Assembly: GCF_031457495.1 (NCBI RefSeq)
Contig: NZ_JAVDWM010000001.1
Coordinates: forward strand, 2,344,001-2,408,000
DNA length: 64,000 nucleotides
Direction: 5' to 3'
Origin: Sphingopyxis sp. BE259
Lineage (GTDB): Bacteria; Pseudomonadota; Alphaproteobacteria; Sphingomonadales; Sphingomonadaceae
In this document: piece after piece, positions 44,753 to 53,149 of the stretch
Layout: each line of letters starts with the position of its first letter
Numbering within the stretch: position 1 is the first letter of the stretch
Made by a program: the position numbers and the translations under genes
The notes under the pieces: generated by a model
Told to the model about the DNA's origin: nothing
What the model saw: the letters and a program-made list of their open reading frames with translations, nothing else
The model's database searches: none

Positions 44753-45922
44753 ATGCGCGCCACCCCCGATTTTGATTTCGCGCTCGGCGAAACCGCCGAC
44801 ATGATCCGCGACACCACCGCTCGTTTCGCGGACGAACAGATTGCACCGCTGGCCGCCAAGGCCGACGCAGAAGACTGGTTCCCACGCGATGAACTCTGGA
44901 CGCAAATGGGCGAACTCGGGCTGCACGGCATTACGGTCGAAGAAGAGTTTGGCGGGCTTGGCCTCGGCTATCTTGAGCATGTGATCGCGGTGGAAGAAGT
45001 CAGCCGCGCAAGCGCTGCGATCGGCCTCAGCTACGGCGCGCATTCGAACCTGTGCGTCAACCAGATCCGCCGCTGGGGCAGTGCCGAGCAGAAAGCGAAA
45101 TATCTGCCCAAGCTGATCAGCGGCGAACATGTCGGCAGCCTGGCGATGTCCGAAGCGGGCGCGGGCAGCGATGTCGTGTCGATGAAGCTGAAGGCCGACC
45201 GGGTGCAGAGCGGTTATGTCCTCAACGGCACCAAATTCTGGATTACCAACGCGACCTGCGCCGACACGCTGGTCGTCTATGCCAAGACCAGTCCGGAGGC
45301 CGGATCGCGCGGCATCACCGCTTTTCTGATCGAAAAGGATATGCCGGGGTTTTCGATCGGGCAAAAGATCGACAAGGTCGGGATGCGCGGTTCGCCGACC
45401 GCGGAGCTGGTGTTCAACGACTGTGAAGTCTCCGAAGAGCAGGTGATGGGCCCCGAAAATGGTGGCGTCGGCGTACTGATGTCGGGGCTTGATTATGAGC
45501 GCGTCGTGCTCGCCGGGCTCCAGCTCGGCATCATGCAGGCGTGCCTCGACACCGTCATCCCCTATGTTCGCGACCGCAAACAGTTCGGCAAGCCGATCGG
45601 GTCGTTCCAGCTGATGCAGGCGAAGGTCGCCGACATGTATGTCGCGCTCCAGTCGGCACGGTCTTACGTCTATAACGTCGCCAAGGCGTGCGACGCCGGG
45701 CAGACGACGCGCTTCGACGCCGCCGGTTGCATCCTGCTCGCGAGCGAAAGCGCCGTGAAGGTCGCGGGCGAAGCGATCCAGGCGCTCGGCGGCGCGGGTT
45801 ACACCAAGGACTGGCCGGTCGAGCGTTACTGGCGCGACGCCAAGTTGCTCGACATCGGTGCGGGGACCAACGAGATTCGCCGGATGCTGATCGGTCGCGA
45901 ACTGATCGGCGCTGGCGCGTGA
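44753..45922 (+). CDS. ivd: Isovaleryl-CoA dehydrogenase (leucine catabolism)
   Basis: 389 residues. It is recognisably the IVD subfamily: the catalytic base Glu sits in L-D-Y-E-R-V-V-L-A on helix G, while the usual MCAD-type Glu position reads G-A-G-T-N-E-I-R-R with Gly, exactly the isovaleryl-CoA arrangement. M-S-E-A-G-A-G-S-D and R-D-R-K-Q-F-G-K-P are FAD/substrate segments. It oxidises isovaleryl-CoA to 3-methylcrotonyl-CoA. First gene of an operon whose carboxylase genes carry out the next step. ATG at 44753 is chosen over longer in-frame starts inside the LysR promoter region. Confidence 0.92.
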   Translation: MRATPDFDFALGETADMIRDTTARFADEQIAPLAAKADAEDWFPRDELWTQMGELGLHGITVEEEFGGLGLGYLEHVIAVEEVSRASAAIGLSYGAHSNLCVNQIRRWGSAEQKAKYLPKLISGEHVGSLAMSEAGAGSDVVSMKLKADRVQSGYVLNGTKFWITNATCADTLVVYAKTSPEAGSRGITAFLIEKDMPGFSIGQKIDKVGMRGSPTAELVFNDCEVSEEQVMGPENGGVGVLMSGLDYERVVLAGLQLGIMQACLDTVIPYVRDRKQFGKPIGSFQLMQAKVADMYVALQSARSYVYNVAKACDAGQTTRFDAAGCILLASESAVKVAGEAIQALGGAGYTKDWPVERYWRDAKLLDIGAGTNEIRRMLIGRELIGAGA

Positions 45923-46269
45923 TCTGGCTCTGGCTGTCGGCGGCCTTCATGGCGACGACGGCCTTGGTGCATGGCGCGCTGGGCGAGAAAAGATTGATCC
46001 AGCCGCTGCTTGCGCTTGATCAGGGAATCATGGCGGTCGATCTGGCGCGCAAGGTGTTTCGCTTTGCCTGGCACGCGATGTCACTGTTGATGATTGTGTC
46101 GGCTGCGACCGTTGTCTGGCCGGGGACACCGCGCGACCTGATCTTTTTGGTCGGCGGGGCGTGGACCGCGGTCGGGCTGGCCGATGCCATCTACACGCGC
46201 GGACGGCACATCGGCTGGCCGATCCTGACCGCGTCGGGCGTCTTTGCGATCTTGGGCGCGACGGCGTGA
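45919..46269 (+). CDS. Small membrane protein, unknown family, in the ivd operon
   Basis: 116 residues, about four transmembrane helices. The GTG start at 45919 overlaps the ivd stop by four bases (GTGA), and its own stop overlaps the next GTG start the same way. Recognisable pattern: a first helix ending in H-G-A-L-G-E-K-R-L-I-Q-P-L-L, then R-F-A-W-H-A-M-S-L-L-M, then a final G-W-P-I-L-T-A-S-G-V-F-A. The paired histidines in or near the membrane may bind a ligand. Function unknown. Confidence 0.72.
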   Translation: MIWLWLSAAFMATTALVHGALGEKRLIQPLLALDQGIMAVDLARKVFRFAWHAMSLLMIVSAATVVWPGTPRDLIFLVGGAWTAVGLADAIYTRGRHIGWPILTASGVFAILGATA

Positions 46270-46559
46270 ACGACACGCTGCTCACCGCCCTGCAATATTA
46301 TGGCGCGGGCGCCTCGACGCTCGCGGCGTTGATCGTGTCGCTGAACCTCGGCCGTCGCCGCACCGGCTGGGCGTTTGTCATCTTTGTCTCCAGTAGCATC
46401 GCACTGATCGCGTGGGGCTTTTTGCAGCCCGACAGTGAAGGCATCGGTTGGCAGAACATCGCGCTGCTGATCATCAACGCGATCGGCGTCTATCGCTACC
46501 TGATCGAGAAAGATAAGCCGGATCATCCGGACAAACCGCGGGGAGAGACTGTACAGTGA
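46266..46559 (+). CDS. Small membrane protein, unknown family, second in the ivd operon
   Basis: 97 residues with three predicted membrane helices: [16 protein letters not shown], then [18 protein letters not shown], then [16 protein letters not shown]. The N-rich last helix and the triple-helix size recall SemiSWEET/PQ-loop-like half-transporters, but no P-Q motif is present, so this is only a size analogy. GTG start in a GTGA overlap; its stop overlaps the mccB GTG. The C-terminal tail is charged and Pro-rich. Function unknown. Confidence 0.7.
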   Translation: MNDTLLTALQYYGAGASTLAALIVSLNLGRRRTGWAFVIFVSSSIALIAWGFLQPDSEGIGWQNIALLIINAIGVYRYLIEKDKPDHPDKPRGETVQ

Positions 46560-48154
46560 GCGCACCGGTCCTTGGCACCAACGTCGATCCCGACAGCGAA
46601 GAATTTCGCACCCGCGCGGCGCATAATCGCGCGTTGAAGGACGAGCTGTACGCGCGCGTCGCCGAGGCGGCGCTCGGCGGCAACGAAAAGTCGCGCGAGC
46701 GTCACACCAGCCGCGGCAAGCTGCTGCCGCGCGAGCGCGTCGAACGACTTCTCGATCCGGGGTCACCCTTTCTCGAAATCGGCCAGCTGGCGGCGAACGA
46801 CCTCTACGACGGCGAAGTCCCCGGCGCGGGCCTGATATGCGGCATCGGCCGCGTGTCGGGGCGCCAGTGTATGATCGTGTGCAACGACGCGACGGTGAAG
46901 GGCGGCACCTACTATCCGCTGACCGTGAAAAAGCATCTGCGGGCGCAGGAAATCGCGCTCGAAAACCGCCTGCCGTGCATCTATCTGGTCGACAGCGGCG
47001 GCGCGAACCTGCCGCATCAGGACCAGGTGTTCCCCGACCGCGACCATTTCGGGCGCATCTTTTTCAACCAGGCGAACATGTCGGCACGGCGCATCCCGCA
47101 GATTGCGTGCGTGATGGGCAGCTGCACCGCGGGCGGCGCTTATGTGCCGGCGATGAGCGATGAGACGGTGATCGTCCGTAATCAGGGCACGATCTTCCTC
47201 GCCGGCCCGCCGCTGGTGAAGGCAGCAACAGGCGAGGAAATCAGCGCCGAGGATCTGGGCGGCGGCGACCTGCATGCGCGCAAGTCGGGGGTAGTCGATC
47301 ATCTGGCCGAGAATGACGAACATGCGCTGACGATCGTGCGCGATATCGTTAGCCATCTGGGCGCCGACACCGGGTTCGAGGTCGCGCTGAAAAACCCGCG
47401 CCCGCCCAAATATGACCCCGAGCAGCTCTACGGCGTCGTTCCCGACGACGTCCGCGCGCCCTATGACGTCCACGAAGCCATCGCGCGCATCGTGGACGCC
47501 AGCGAGTTTCATGAGTTCAAGGCCAATTACGGCAGCACGCTGGTGTGCGGTTTCGCGCACATCTGGGGTATCCCGGTCGCGATCCTCGCCAACAATGGCG
47601 TGCTGTTCAGCGAATCTGCGGTCAAGGGCGCCCATTTCATCGAGCTGGCGCAGCAACGCCGCATCCCCCTGCTCTTCTTGCAGAACATCAGCGGATTCAT
47701 GGTCGGCGGCAAATATGAGGCCGAGGGGATCGCCAAGCATGGCGCCAAGCTGGTCACCGCAGTCGCGACCGCAACGGTGCCCAAGGTCACGGTGCTGATC
47801 GGTGGCAGCTTTGGCGCGGGCAATTACGGCATGTGTGGCCGTGCCTACTCACCCCGCTTTCTGTTTACCTGGCCAAATGCCCGGATCAGCGTGATGGGCG
47901 GCGAGCAGGCCGCGTCGGTGCTGGCCTCCGTCCACCGCGACGCCGACAAGTGGACGCCCGATGAGGCCGAAGCCTTTAAGGCACCGATCAGGCAGAAATA
48001 TGAGGACGAGGGCAATCCCTATCACGCCACCGCGCGCTTGTGGGACGATGGCATCATCGACCCGGCGCAGACGCGCGATGTTCTGGGGCTGGCCTTCGCC
48101 GCAACGCTGAACGCCCCGGTCGAAGACCGTGGGTTCGGCGTGTTCAGGATGTAA
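46556..48154 (+). CDS. mccB: Acyl-CoA carboxylase carboxyltransferase subunit (probable methylcrotonyl-CoA)
   Basis: 532 residues of the carboxyltransferase family. The N-terminal domain has [11 protein letters not shown] and [11 protein letters not shown], and [13 protein letters not shown] is the acyl-CoA binding segment. The C-terminal carboxybiotin domain has [15 protein letters not shown]. This length and the context after isovaleryl-CoA dehydrogenase support 3-methylcrotonyl-CoA; geranyl-CoA or propionyl-CoA carboxylase are alternatives. GTG start overlapping the preceding gene. Its stop overlaps the alpha-subunit start (TAATG). Confidence 0.9.
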   Translation: MSAPVLGTNVDPDSEEFRTRAAHNRALKDELYARVAEAALGGNEKSRERHTSRGKLLPRERVERLLDPGSPFLEIGQLAANDLYDGEVPGAGLICGIGRVSGRQCMIVCNDATVKGGTYYPLTVKKHLRAQEIALENRLPCIYLVDSGGANLPHQDQVFPDRDHFGRIFFNQANMSARRIPQIACVMGSCTAGGAYVPAMSDETVIVRNQGTIFLAGPPLVKAATGEEISAEDLGGGDLHARKSGVVDHLAENDEHALTIVRDIVSHLGADTGFEVALKNPRPPKYDPEQLYGVVPDDVRAPYDVHEAIARIVDASEFHEFKANYGSTLVCGFAHIWGIPVAILANNGVLFSESAVKGAHFIELAQQRRIPLLFLQNISGFMVGGKYEAEGIAKHGAKLVTAVATATVPKVTVLIGGSFGAGNYGMCGRAYSPRFLFTWPNARISVMGGEQAASVLASVHRDADKWTPDEAEAFKAPIRQKYEDEGNPYHATARLWDDGIIDPAQTRDVLGLAFAATLNAPVEDRGFGVFRM

Positions 48155-50001
48155 TGACGATGATCCAATCCCTCCTCATCGCCAATCGCGGCGAGATAGC
48201 CTGCCGGATCATCCGCACTGCGCGCGAGATGGGCATTCGCACGGTTGCAGTTTATTCGGACGCCGATGCCAAGGCGCTGCACGTCCGGCAGGCCGACGAG
48301 GCCGTCCATATCGGCCCGTCGCCGGCGCGTGAATCCTATCTGGTCGGCGAAAAGATCATTGCCGCAGCGCAGGCGACCGGGGCCGCGGCGATCCATCCGG
48401 GTTATGGTTTTCTGTCGGAGAATGCCGCGTTCGCGCAGGCGGTGATCGATGCGGGACTGATCTGGGTTGGCCCCAAACCGGCCAGCATCACAGCGATGGG
48501 GCTGAAGGATGCCGCCAAAAAGCTGATGGCCGAAGCCGGGGTGCCGGTGACCCCCGGCTATATGGGCGAGAACCAGGACCCTGCCTTCCTCGCTGAGCGC
48601 GCCGGTGAAATCGGCTATCCGGTGCTGATCAAGGCCGTGGCGGGCGGCGGCGGCAAGGGGATGCGCAAGGTCGATGCCGCGTCGGATTTCCTCGACGCGC
48701 TCGCCTCGTGCCAGCGCGAGGCCGCGGCGTCGTTCGGCAACGACCATGTGCTGATCGAGAAATATATCCTGACCCCGCGCCATATCGAGGTGCAGGTGTT
48801 CGGCGATACCCACGGCAATGTCGTCCACCTGTTCGAACGCGACTGCTCGCTGCAACGCCGCCACCAGAAGGTGATCGAGGAAGCCCCCGCCCCCGGCATG
48901 GACGAAACGACGCGCGCCGACCTGTGCGCCGCGGCGGTCCGCGCGGCGCAGGCGGTCGATTATGTCGGCGCCGGGACGATCGAATTCATCGCCGACGCCA
49001 GCGAAGGCCTGCGCGCCGACCGCATCTGGTTCATGGAAATGAACACGCGGTTGCAAGTGGAGCATCCGGTGACCGAAGAGATCACCGGCGTCGACCTCGT
49101 CGAATGGCAGCTGCGGGTGGCATCGGGCGAACCCTTGCCACTGCGTCAGGATCAGCTTAGCATCGACGGCTGGGCGATGGAGGCGCGGCTCTATGCCGAA
49201 GATCCAGCCAAGGGCTTTCTACCCTCGATCGGCACCCTCGAACTTTTCCAACTCCCCGATCATCTGGGCCGCGTCGATACCGGCGTTTACGAAGGCGCCG
49301 AGGTCTCGCCCTTCTACGACCCGATGATCGCCAAGGTTATCGCATGGGGCGAAGATCGTGAGGAAGCGCGCGAATTGCTGTCCGAGATGCTCGAAGACAG
49401 CGCGATTTGGCCGGTGAAGATCAACTCGGCCTTCCTGATCAATGCGCTGGGTCATCCCGATTTCGTCGCGGGCACTGTCGATACCGGGCTGATCGGCCGC
49501 GACGGCGATGCGATGACCGAAGAGCCGATGCCGACCGCGCAGGCGCTAACCAACGCCGCAATGGCACTGACGCCGCGCTCGCTGCGATCGGGCTTCCGCC
49601 TGAACGCAGCCGATGTCCGCAGCGCCCCCTTCCTGCTCGACGGCAAACGCGTGGAGGTCGAACTCCACGGCCCCGGCACCGAAGAACCCGCCCCTGCGAT
49701 GCTCGTCGCGGAAGGCGGGTCGGTGTGGCAGCTTACGCCCTGGCGCGCCGAGGGCAGCACGGGCGGCGCAGCAGGCGACGGCGCGATCCTCTCCCCGATG
49801 CCCGGCAAAATCATCGCGGTCGAGGTTGTGGCGGGCGACACAGTGACCAAAGGCCAGAAACTGCTCACCCTCGAAGCGATGAAGATGGAGCATAGCCTGA
49901 CCGCGCCGTTCGACGGCGTGGTGGCCGAGCTTAATGCGACCGCAGGGGCGCAGGTGCAGGTCGAGGCGCTGTTGGTGCGGATCGACGCGGCGAGCGAATA
50001 G
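48154..50001 (+). CDS. mccA: Biotin-dependent acyl-CoA carboxylase alpha subunit
   Basis: 615 residues. The biotin carboxylase domain (1 to ~450) has I-A-N-R-G-E-I-A-C-R-I, H-P-G-Y-G-F-L-S-E-N, the ATP-grasp loop A-V-A-G-G-G-G-K-G-M and the active-site E-M-N-T-R-L-Q-V-E-H. The BT linker and the C-terminal biotinyl domain with E-A-M-K-M-E-H (biotin on Lys) complete the MCC/PCC alpha organisation. It carboxylates biotin for the MccB subunit. The ATG overlaps the mccB stop by one base. Confidence 0.92.
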   Translation: MTMIQSLLIANRGEIACRIIRTAREMGIRTVAVYSDADAKALHVRQADEAVHIGPSPARESYLVGEKIIAAAQATGAAAIHPGYGFLSENAAFAQAVIDAGLIWVGPKPASITAMGLKDAAKKLMAEAGVPVTPGYMGENQDPAFLAERAGEIGYPVLIKAVAGGGGKGMRKVDAASDFLDALASCQREAAASFGNDHVLIEKYILTPRHIEVQVFGDTHGNVVHLFERDCSLQRRHQKVIEEAPAPGMDETTRADLCAAAVRAAQAVDYVGAGTIEFIADASEGLRADRIWFMEMNTRLQVEHPVTEEITGVDLVEWQLRVASGEPLPLRQDQLSIDGWAMEARLYAEDPAKGFLPSIGTLELFQLPDHLGRVDTGVYEGAEVSPFYDPMIAKVIAWGEDREEARELLSEMLEDSAIWPVKINSAFLINALGHPDFVAGTVDTGLIGRDGDAMTEEPMPTAQALTNAAMALTPRSLRSGFRLNAADVRSAPFLLDGKRVEVELHGPGTEEPAPAMLVAEGGSVWQLTPWRAEGSTGGAAGDGAILSPMPGKIIAVEVVAGDTVTKGQKLLTLEAMKMEHSLTAPFDGVVAELNATAGAQVQVEALLVRIDAASE

Positions 50002-50011
50002 GTCGCCATTC

Positions 50012-50118
50012 TTCGTCACCCTGAACTCGTTTCAGGGTCCACGGCCGGGCCTCGACAATCACACCGCGCCAAACGAGAGAACAGGTCATGGATGCTGAAA
50101 CAAGTTCAGCGTGACGAA
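50012..50118. repeat. Palindromic intergenic repeat, family B copy 2
   Basis: Inverted arms of 30 bases at 50012-50041 and 50089-50118 (starting TTCGTCACC; four mismatches) flank a 47-base loop. It shares design and parts of its arms with the copy at 11468-11543. It lies between mccA and the MaoC gene, 15 bases before the MaoC start, and may define a 3' RNA end for the carboxylase genes. Confidence 0.75.
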
Positions 50119-50133
50119 CATTGGAGAGAAGCG

Positions 50134-50583
50134 ATGGCCGGTAAATATTTCGACGAATGGACCATCGGCGACACGCTGACCCACGACATTCGCCGCACGG
50201 TCACCGAAACCGACAATCTGCTATTCACCGTGATGACGCACAACCCACAGCCGCTGCATCTCGACGCCGAAGCGGCGAAGGCGTCGGAGTTCGGCCAGAT
50301 CCTCGTCAACGGCACCTTCACCTTCAGCCTGATGGTCGGGCTGTCGGTCGGTGACACGACGCTGGGCACACTCGTCGCCAACCTTGGCTATGACAAGCTG
50401 GTGATGCCGAAACCGGTGTTCATCGGTGACACCCTGCGCGCGGAGAGCGAAGTGATCGGCCTCAAGGAATCGAAATCACGCCCGAACGCCGGGATCGTCA
50501 CCTTCCTCCACCGCTGCATCAACCAGCGCGATGAACTTGTCTGCCAGTGCGAACGTTCGACGCTGGTCAAAAAACGATCGTAA
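50134..50583 (+). CDS. MaoC family (R)-hydratase-like protein
   Basis: 149 residues, the hotdog-fold MaoC dehydratase. [10 protein letters not shown] begins the domain; the hydratase signature appears as [12 protein letters not shown], with the conserved Asp/His pair, and [11 protein letters not shown]. By family it hydrates 2-enoyl-CoA esters; in related operons such proteins are mesaconyl-CoA hydratases. AGAGAAG upstream of ATG 50134. It lies between mccA and a CoA ester lyase. Confidence 0.88.
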   Translation: MAGKYFDEWTIGDTLTHDIRRTVTETDNLLFTVMTHNPQPLHLDAEAAKASEFGQILVNGTFTFSLMVGLSVGDTTLGTLVANLGYDKLVMPKPVFIGDTLRAESEVIGLKESKSRPNAGIVTFLHRCINQRDELVCQCERSTLVKKRS

Positions 50584-50584
50584 A

Positions 50585-50716
50585 ATCCTCCCCGCTTGCG
50601 GGGAGGTGGCAACCCGCAGGGTTGACGGAGGGGGGTAGCGGCCTCACACTTTGCACCATGACGAAAACCCCCTCCACCATCCTTCGGATGGTCCCCCTCC
50701 CCGTCCCGGGGAGGAT
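50585..50716. repeat. Composite double-hairpin repeat, family D
   Basis: ATCCTCCCCGCTTGCGGGGA and a mirror-like half ending CCCGGGGAGGAT form long complementary arms (50585-50634 and 50666-50716), each with its own internal hairpin. It fills the gap between the MaoC and CoA ester lyase genes. The type is common in sphingomonad intergenic regions. Confidence 0.75.
50708..50715 (+). promoter_or_regulatory. Ribosome-binding site provided by the repeat
   Basis: GGGGAGGA, a strong Shine-Dalgarno sequence, is the end of the family D repeat arm and lies seven bases before the ATG at 50723. In the folded hairpin this site would pair with the CCTCCCC of the opposite arm. Confidence 0.55.
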
Positions 50717-50722
50717 CGGATC

Positions 50723-51574
50723 ATGAGACTACGCTCCCTCCTCTTCGTCCCCGGCGACCGGCCCGAACGCTTTGCCAAGGCAGCGGCATCGGGTGCCGAT
50801 GCCATCATCCTTGATCTTGAAGATTCGGTGTCGCTCGCGAACAAGGACGCGGCGCGGCGTGCGATCGCCGACTATCTGGCCGGGGCGCGCGAGGTCGTCA
50901 CGCTGGTGCGCGTCAATCCGCTCGACGGGCATCTGACCGCCGCCGATGTCGCCGCGATCATCGCTGCGCGGCCCGACGCGATTATGCTCCCCAAGGCCGA
51001 AGGCGCGCCGAGCATCGCACAGCTAGATACGATCCTGCGTAGTGAATCAGCGGCCAATGCCTCGCTGCCGCCGATCCTGCCGATCGCCACCGAAACGCCC
51101 GCCGCGATCTTCACATTGGGCAGCTACCGCGAGGCGAAGGACCGTTTGCTCGGACTGACGTGGGGGGCCGAAGACCTGCCCGCGGCGATCGGCGCAACAA
51201 CGAGCCGCGAAGCGGAGGGCGGTTACACCTCCCCCTATGAGGTCGCCCGTGCGCTGACCCTGTTCGCAGCTCATGCCGCAGGCGCCGCGGCGATCGACAC
51301 CGTGTTCCCGGCGATCAAGGACGAAGCAGGCCTCGCCGCCTACGCCGCCCGCGCGCGGCGCGACGGCTTCACCGGGATGATGGCGATCCACCCGTCGCAG
51401 GTGGAACCGATCAACGCTGCCTTCACCCCCAGCGCCGACGAGGTGGCGCGTGCACAAGCAATCGTCGATGCCTTTGCCGCCAATCCCGGCGTCGGGGTGC
51501 TGCAGGTCGATGGCAAAATGGTCGACGCGCCGCATCTGAAACAGGCGAAGCATATTCTGTCGCTAGCGGATTGA
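50723..51574 (+). CDS. CoA ester lyase (CitE/HpcH-HpaI aldolase family)
   Basis: 283 residues. L-F-V-P-G-D-R-P-E-R-F, D-A-I-I-L-D-L-E-D-S-V, V-R-V-N and the metal-binding E/D pairs are the CitE-like beta/alpha-barrel features; A-I-H-P-S-Q-V closes the active site. Members include malyl-CoA, citramalyl-CoA and HMG-like lyases or thioesterases; the substrate is not set by sequence. With the MaoC gene it resembles a hydration-lyase pair. ATG at 50723 has its ribosome-binding site in the preceding repeat. Confidence 0.88.
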   Translation: MRLRSLLFVPGDRPERFAKAAASGADAIILDLEDSVSLANKDAARRAIADYLAGAREVVTLVRVNPLDGHLTAADVAAIIAARPDAIMLPKAEGAPSIAQLDTILRSESAANASLPPILPIATETPAAIFTLGSYREAKDRLLGLTWGAEDLPAAIGATTSREAEGGYTSPYEVARALTLFAAHAAGAAAIDTVFPAIKDEAGLAAYAARARRDGFTGMMAIHPSQVEPINAAFTPSADEVARAQAIVDAFAANPGVGVLQVDGKMVDAPHLKQAKHILSLAD

Positions 51575-51583
51575 GGGCTACGG

Positions 51584-53140
51584 TTAAGCAGTCGATGCTT
51601 TCGACCGTTGAAAGGGTCGGTGCCGCTTCATCCAGTTTTTCCCGCGGTGCCAGCTTTTCTTCAAACCGCGTCTGGCAAAACCTTCGAACATCGCATCCGG
51701 GCTGGTCGGATCGAGCACTTCATTGTCGGCGATAAATTCATCGAGCGGGCCGGGCGGCACCAGGTCGAGCAGTTCGAGCGAGCGGCCGTCGCCGCGCAGT
51801 GCTTCGATGGTTTCGATCAGCGAGCCGGTGCGCTCAAACGTCGATGCGACATCGTCCTCCGCCACCCCCAGATGCTCGACAATCAGTGATGTGCGCAAGC
51901 GGGTGATGACGGGCTCGATGCCTTGGTTCGCCGCCAACGCCGCATCGATCGTCACGTCGCATTCGCTGTCGAGCCCCATCGATCGGTTGTTCAGGTTCGA
52001 CGATCCAATCCGGATCAACCGGTCGTCAACGATCGCCGTCTTGGCGTGGACATAAATCGGATCACCGCCCTTGGTATGCGGCACATAAACCTTCAGCCGG
52101 TCGCCATGCCGCGACTTGGCGATCGAGCGGACGAGCTGGACGCGCGCCGCATCCATCGCCATCTGCTCCAGCCAGCCGTCGGCGGTCTTGGGCATCACCA
52201 TCACAAATTCGGGCGGATCATCTTCGTCGAGCCGCGCCGCAATCGCTGCGGCAATCGCGCCGCTGGTGAAATACTGATTCTCGAAATAGATGAAGCGCTT
52301 CGCACCGGCGATCATGTCGAGATAGAGTTGCTCATTCTCACGCACTTCGGCGCGGCCGTCATATTCAGCGCTGGTGCGCGAAATGGCGACATCGACATCT
52401 GTGAAATCGGCTTCAAGATTGTCCGGCCAGTTTTCGCCCGCACCACTCAGATCCCGAAGCGGCTTGTTCGTCGCACGCTGCCACCGCTCGTTGCCCAGAT
52501 CGGCAAGCGCAGTTCCGATCGGCCCCGACAGGATCATCGTCGAATCGTGCCACGGCATATAGGCTTTGCCATTGGGTCCGGTGCGCCGCGGATCGTGATC
52601 GACATGGTCGCAGGTGTCCCACCGCGCTGAGCTCACATCGATGCCGCCGCAAACCGCCAGATGATCGTCGAACACCGCGACCTTTTGATGGTGGCTGCAC
52701 CCCACCGGATGCGCGCTGTCGAGGCGAAAGCTGATCGACTTGGTCATCTTCCACCGCAGCACCATCGCGACGATCGACGGCACGAACAGATGCTTCAGAC
52801 CCCCGAAGTTCCAGCGCAAAATATCGATATCGCGCTTCGGCTGATCCTTGGCGAGGCGGAGCAGGTAATGGCCGAGCGATTCGCCTTTCCCCTGTTCATC
52901 GGGGATCAGCGGAATGCGCGGATCGAAATCCCAGCCGATCAGCAGTATGCGTTCTTTCGCCCCCGCCATCAATCTTTCGAGCAGCGCATAATAATCGGCG
53001 GCATCGACGATCATCCGCGCCTTGTTGGCGCGTTCGATGCGCCAGCAATTGCGCCCTTCGACGACGATGGGGGCCAAAGCTGGCGCGCGTTCGGGATCGC
53101 TCATCGCCGACGCCACGCATGGCGGCGGCGATCGTTCCAT
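51584..53140 (-). CDS. Phospholipase D-like protein
   Basis: 518 residues with two HKD motifs: H-H-Q-K-V-A-V-F-D-D-H near 165 and V-H-A-K-T-A-I-V-D-D-R-L-I-R-I-G-S-S-N near 360. Both retain the His, Lys and Asp needed for phosphodiesterase activity. The N-terminal region (W-D-F-D-P-R) fits cardiolipin synthase/PLD enzymes, but no transmembrane helix is seen, so a cytosolic or peripheral phosphatidyltransferase/phospholipase is more likely. It starts nine bases after the acyl-CoA dehydrogenase stop on the same strand. A downstream in-frame ATG at 53104 is an alternative start. Confidence 0.88.
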   Translation of the reverse strand: MERSPPPCVASAMSDPERAPALAPIVVEGRNCWRIERANKARMIVDAADYYALLERLMAGAKERILLIGWDFDPRIPLIPDEQGKGESLGHYLLRLAKDQPKRDIDILRWNFGGLKHLFVPSIVAMVLRWKMTKSISFRLDSAHPVGCSHHQKVAVFDDHLAVCGGIDVSSARWDTCDHVDHDPRRTGPNGKAYMPWHDSTMILSGPIGTALADLGNERWQRATNKPLRDLSGAGENWPDNLEADFTDVDVAISRTSAEYDGRAEVRENEQLYLDMIAGAKRFIYFENQYFTSGAIAAAIAARLDEDDPPEFVMVMPKTADGWLEQMAMDAARVQLVRSIAKSRHGDRLKVYVPHTKGGDPIYVHAKTAIVDDRLIRIGSSNLNNRSMGLDSECDVTIDAALAANQGIEPVITRLRTSLIVEHLGVAEDDVASTFERTGSLIETIEALRGDGRSLELLDLVPPGPLDEFIADNEVLDPTSPDAMFEGFARRGLKKSWHRGKNWMKRHRPFQRSKASTA

Positions 53141-53149
53141 CGGGCGCGC

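Noticed and set aside
46266..46559. A SemiSWEET sugar transporter.
   Set aside because: Size and three helices are similar, but the diagnostic P-Q motif is absent, so no transporter call is made.
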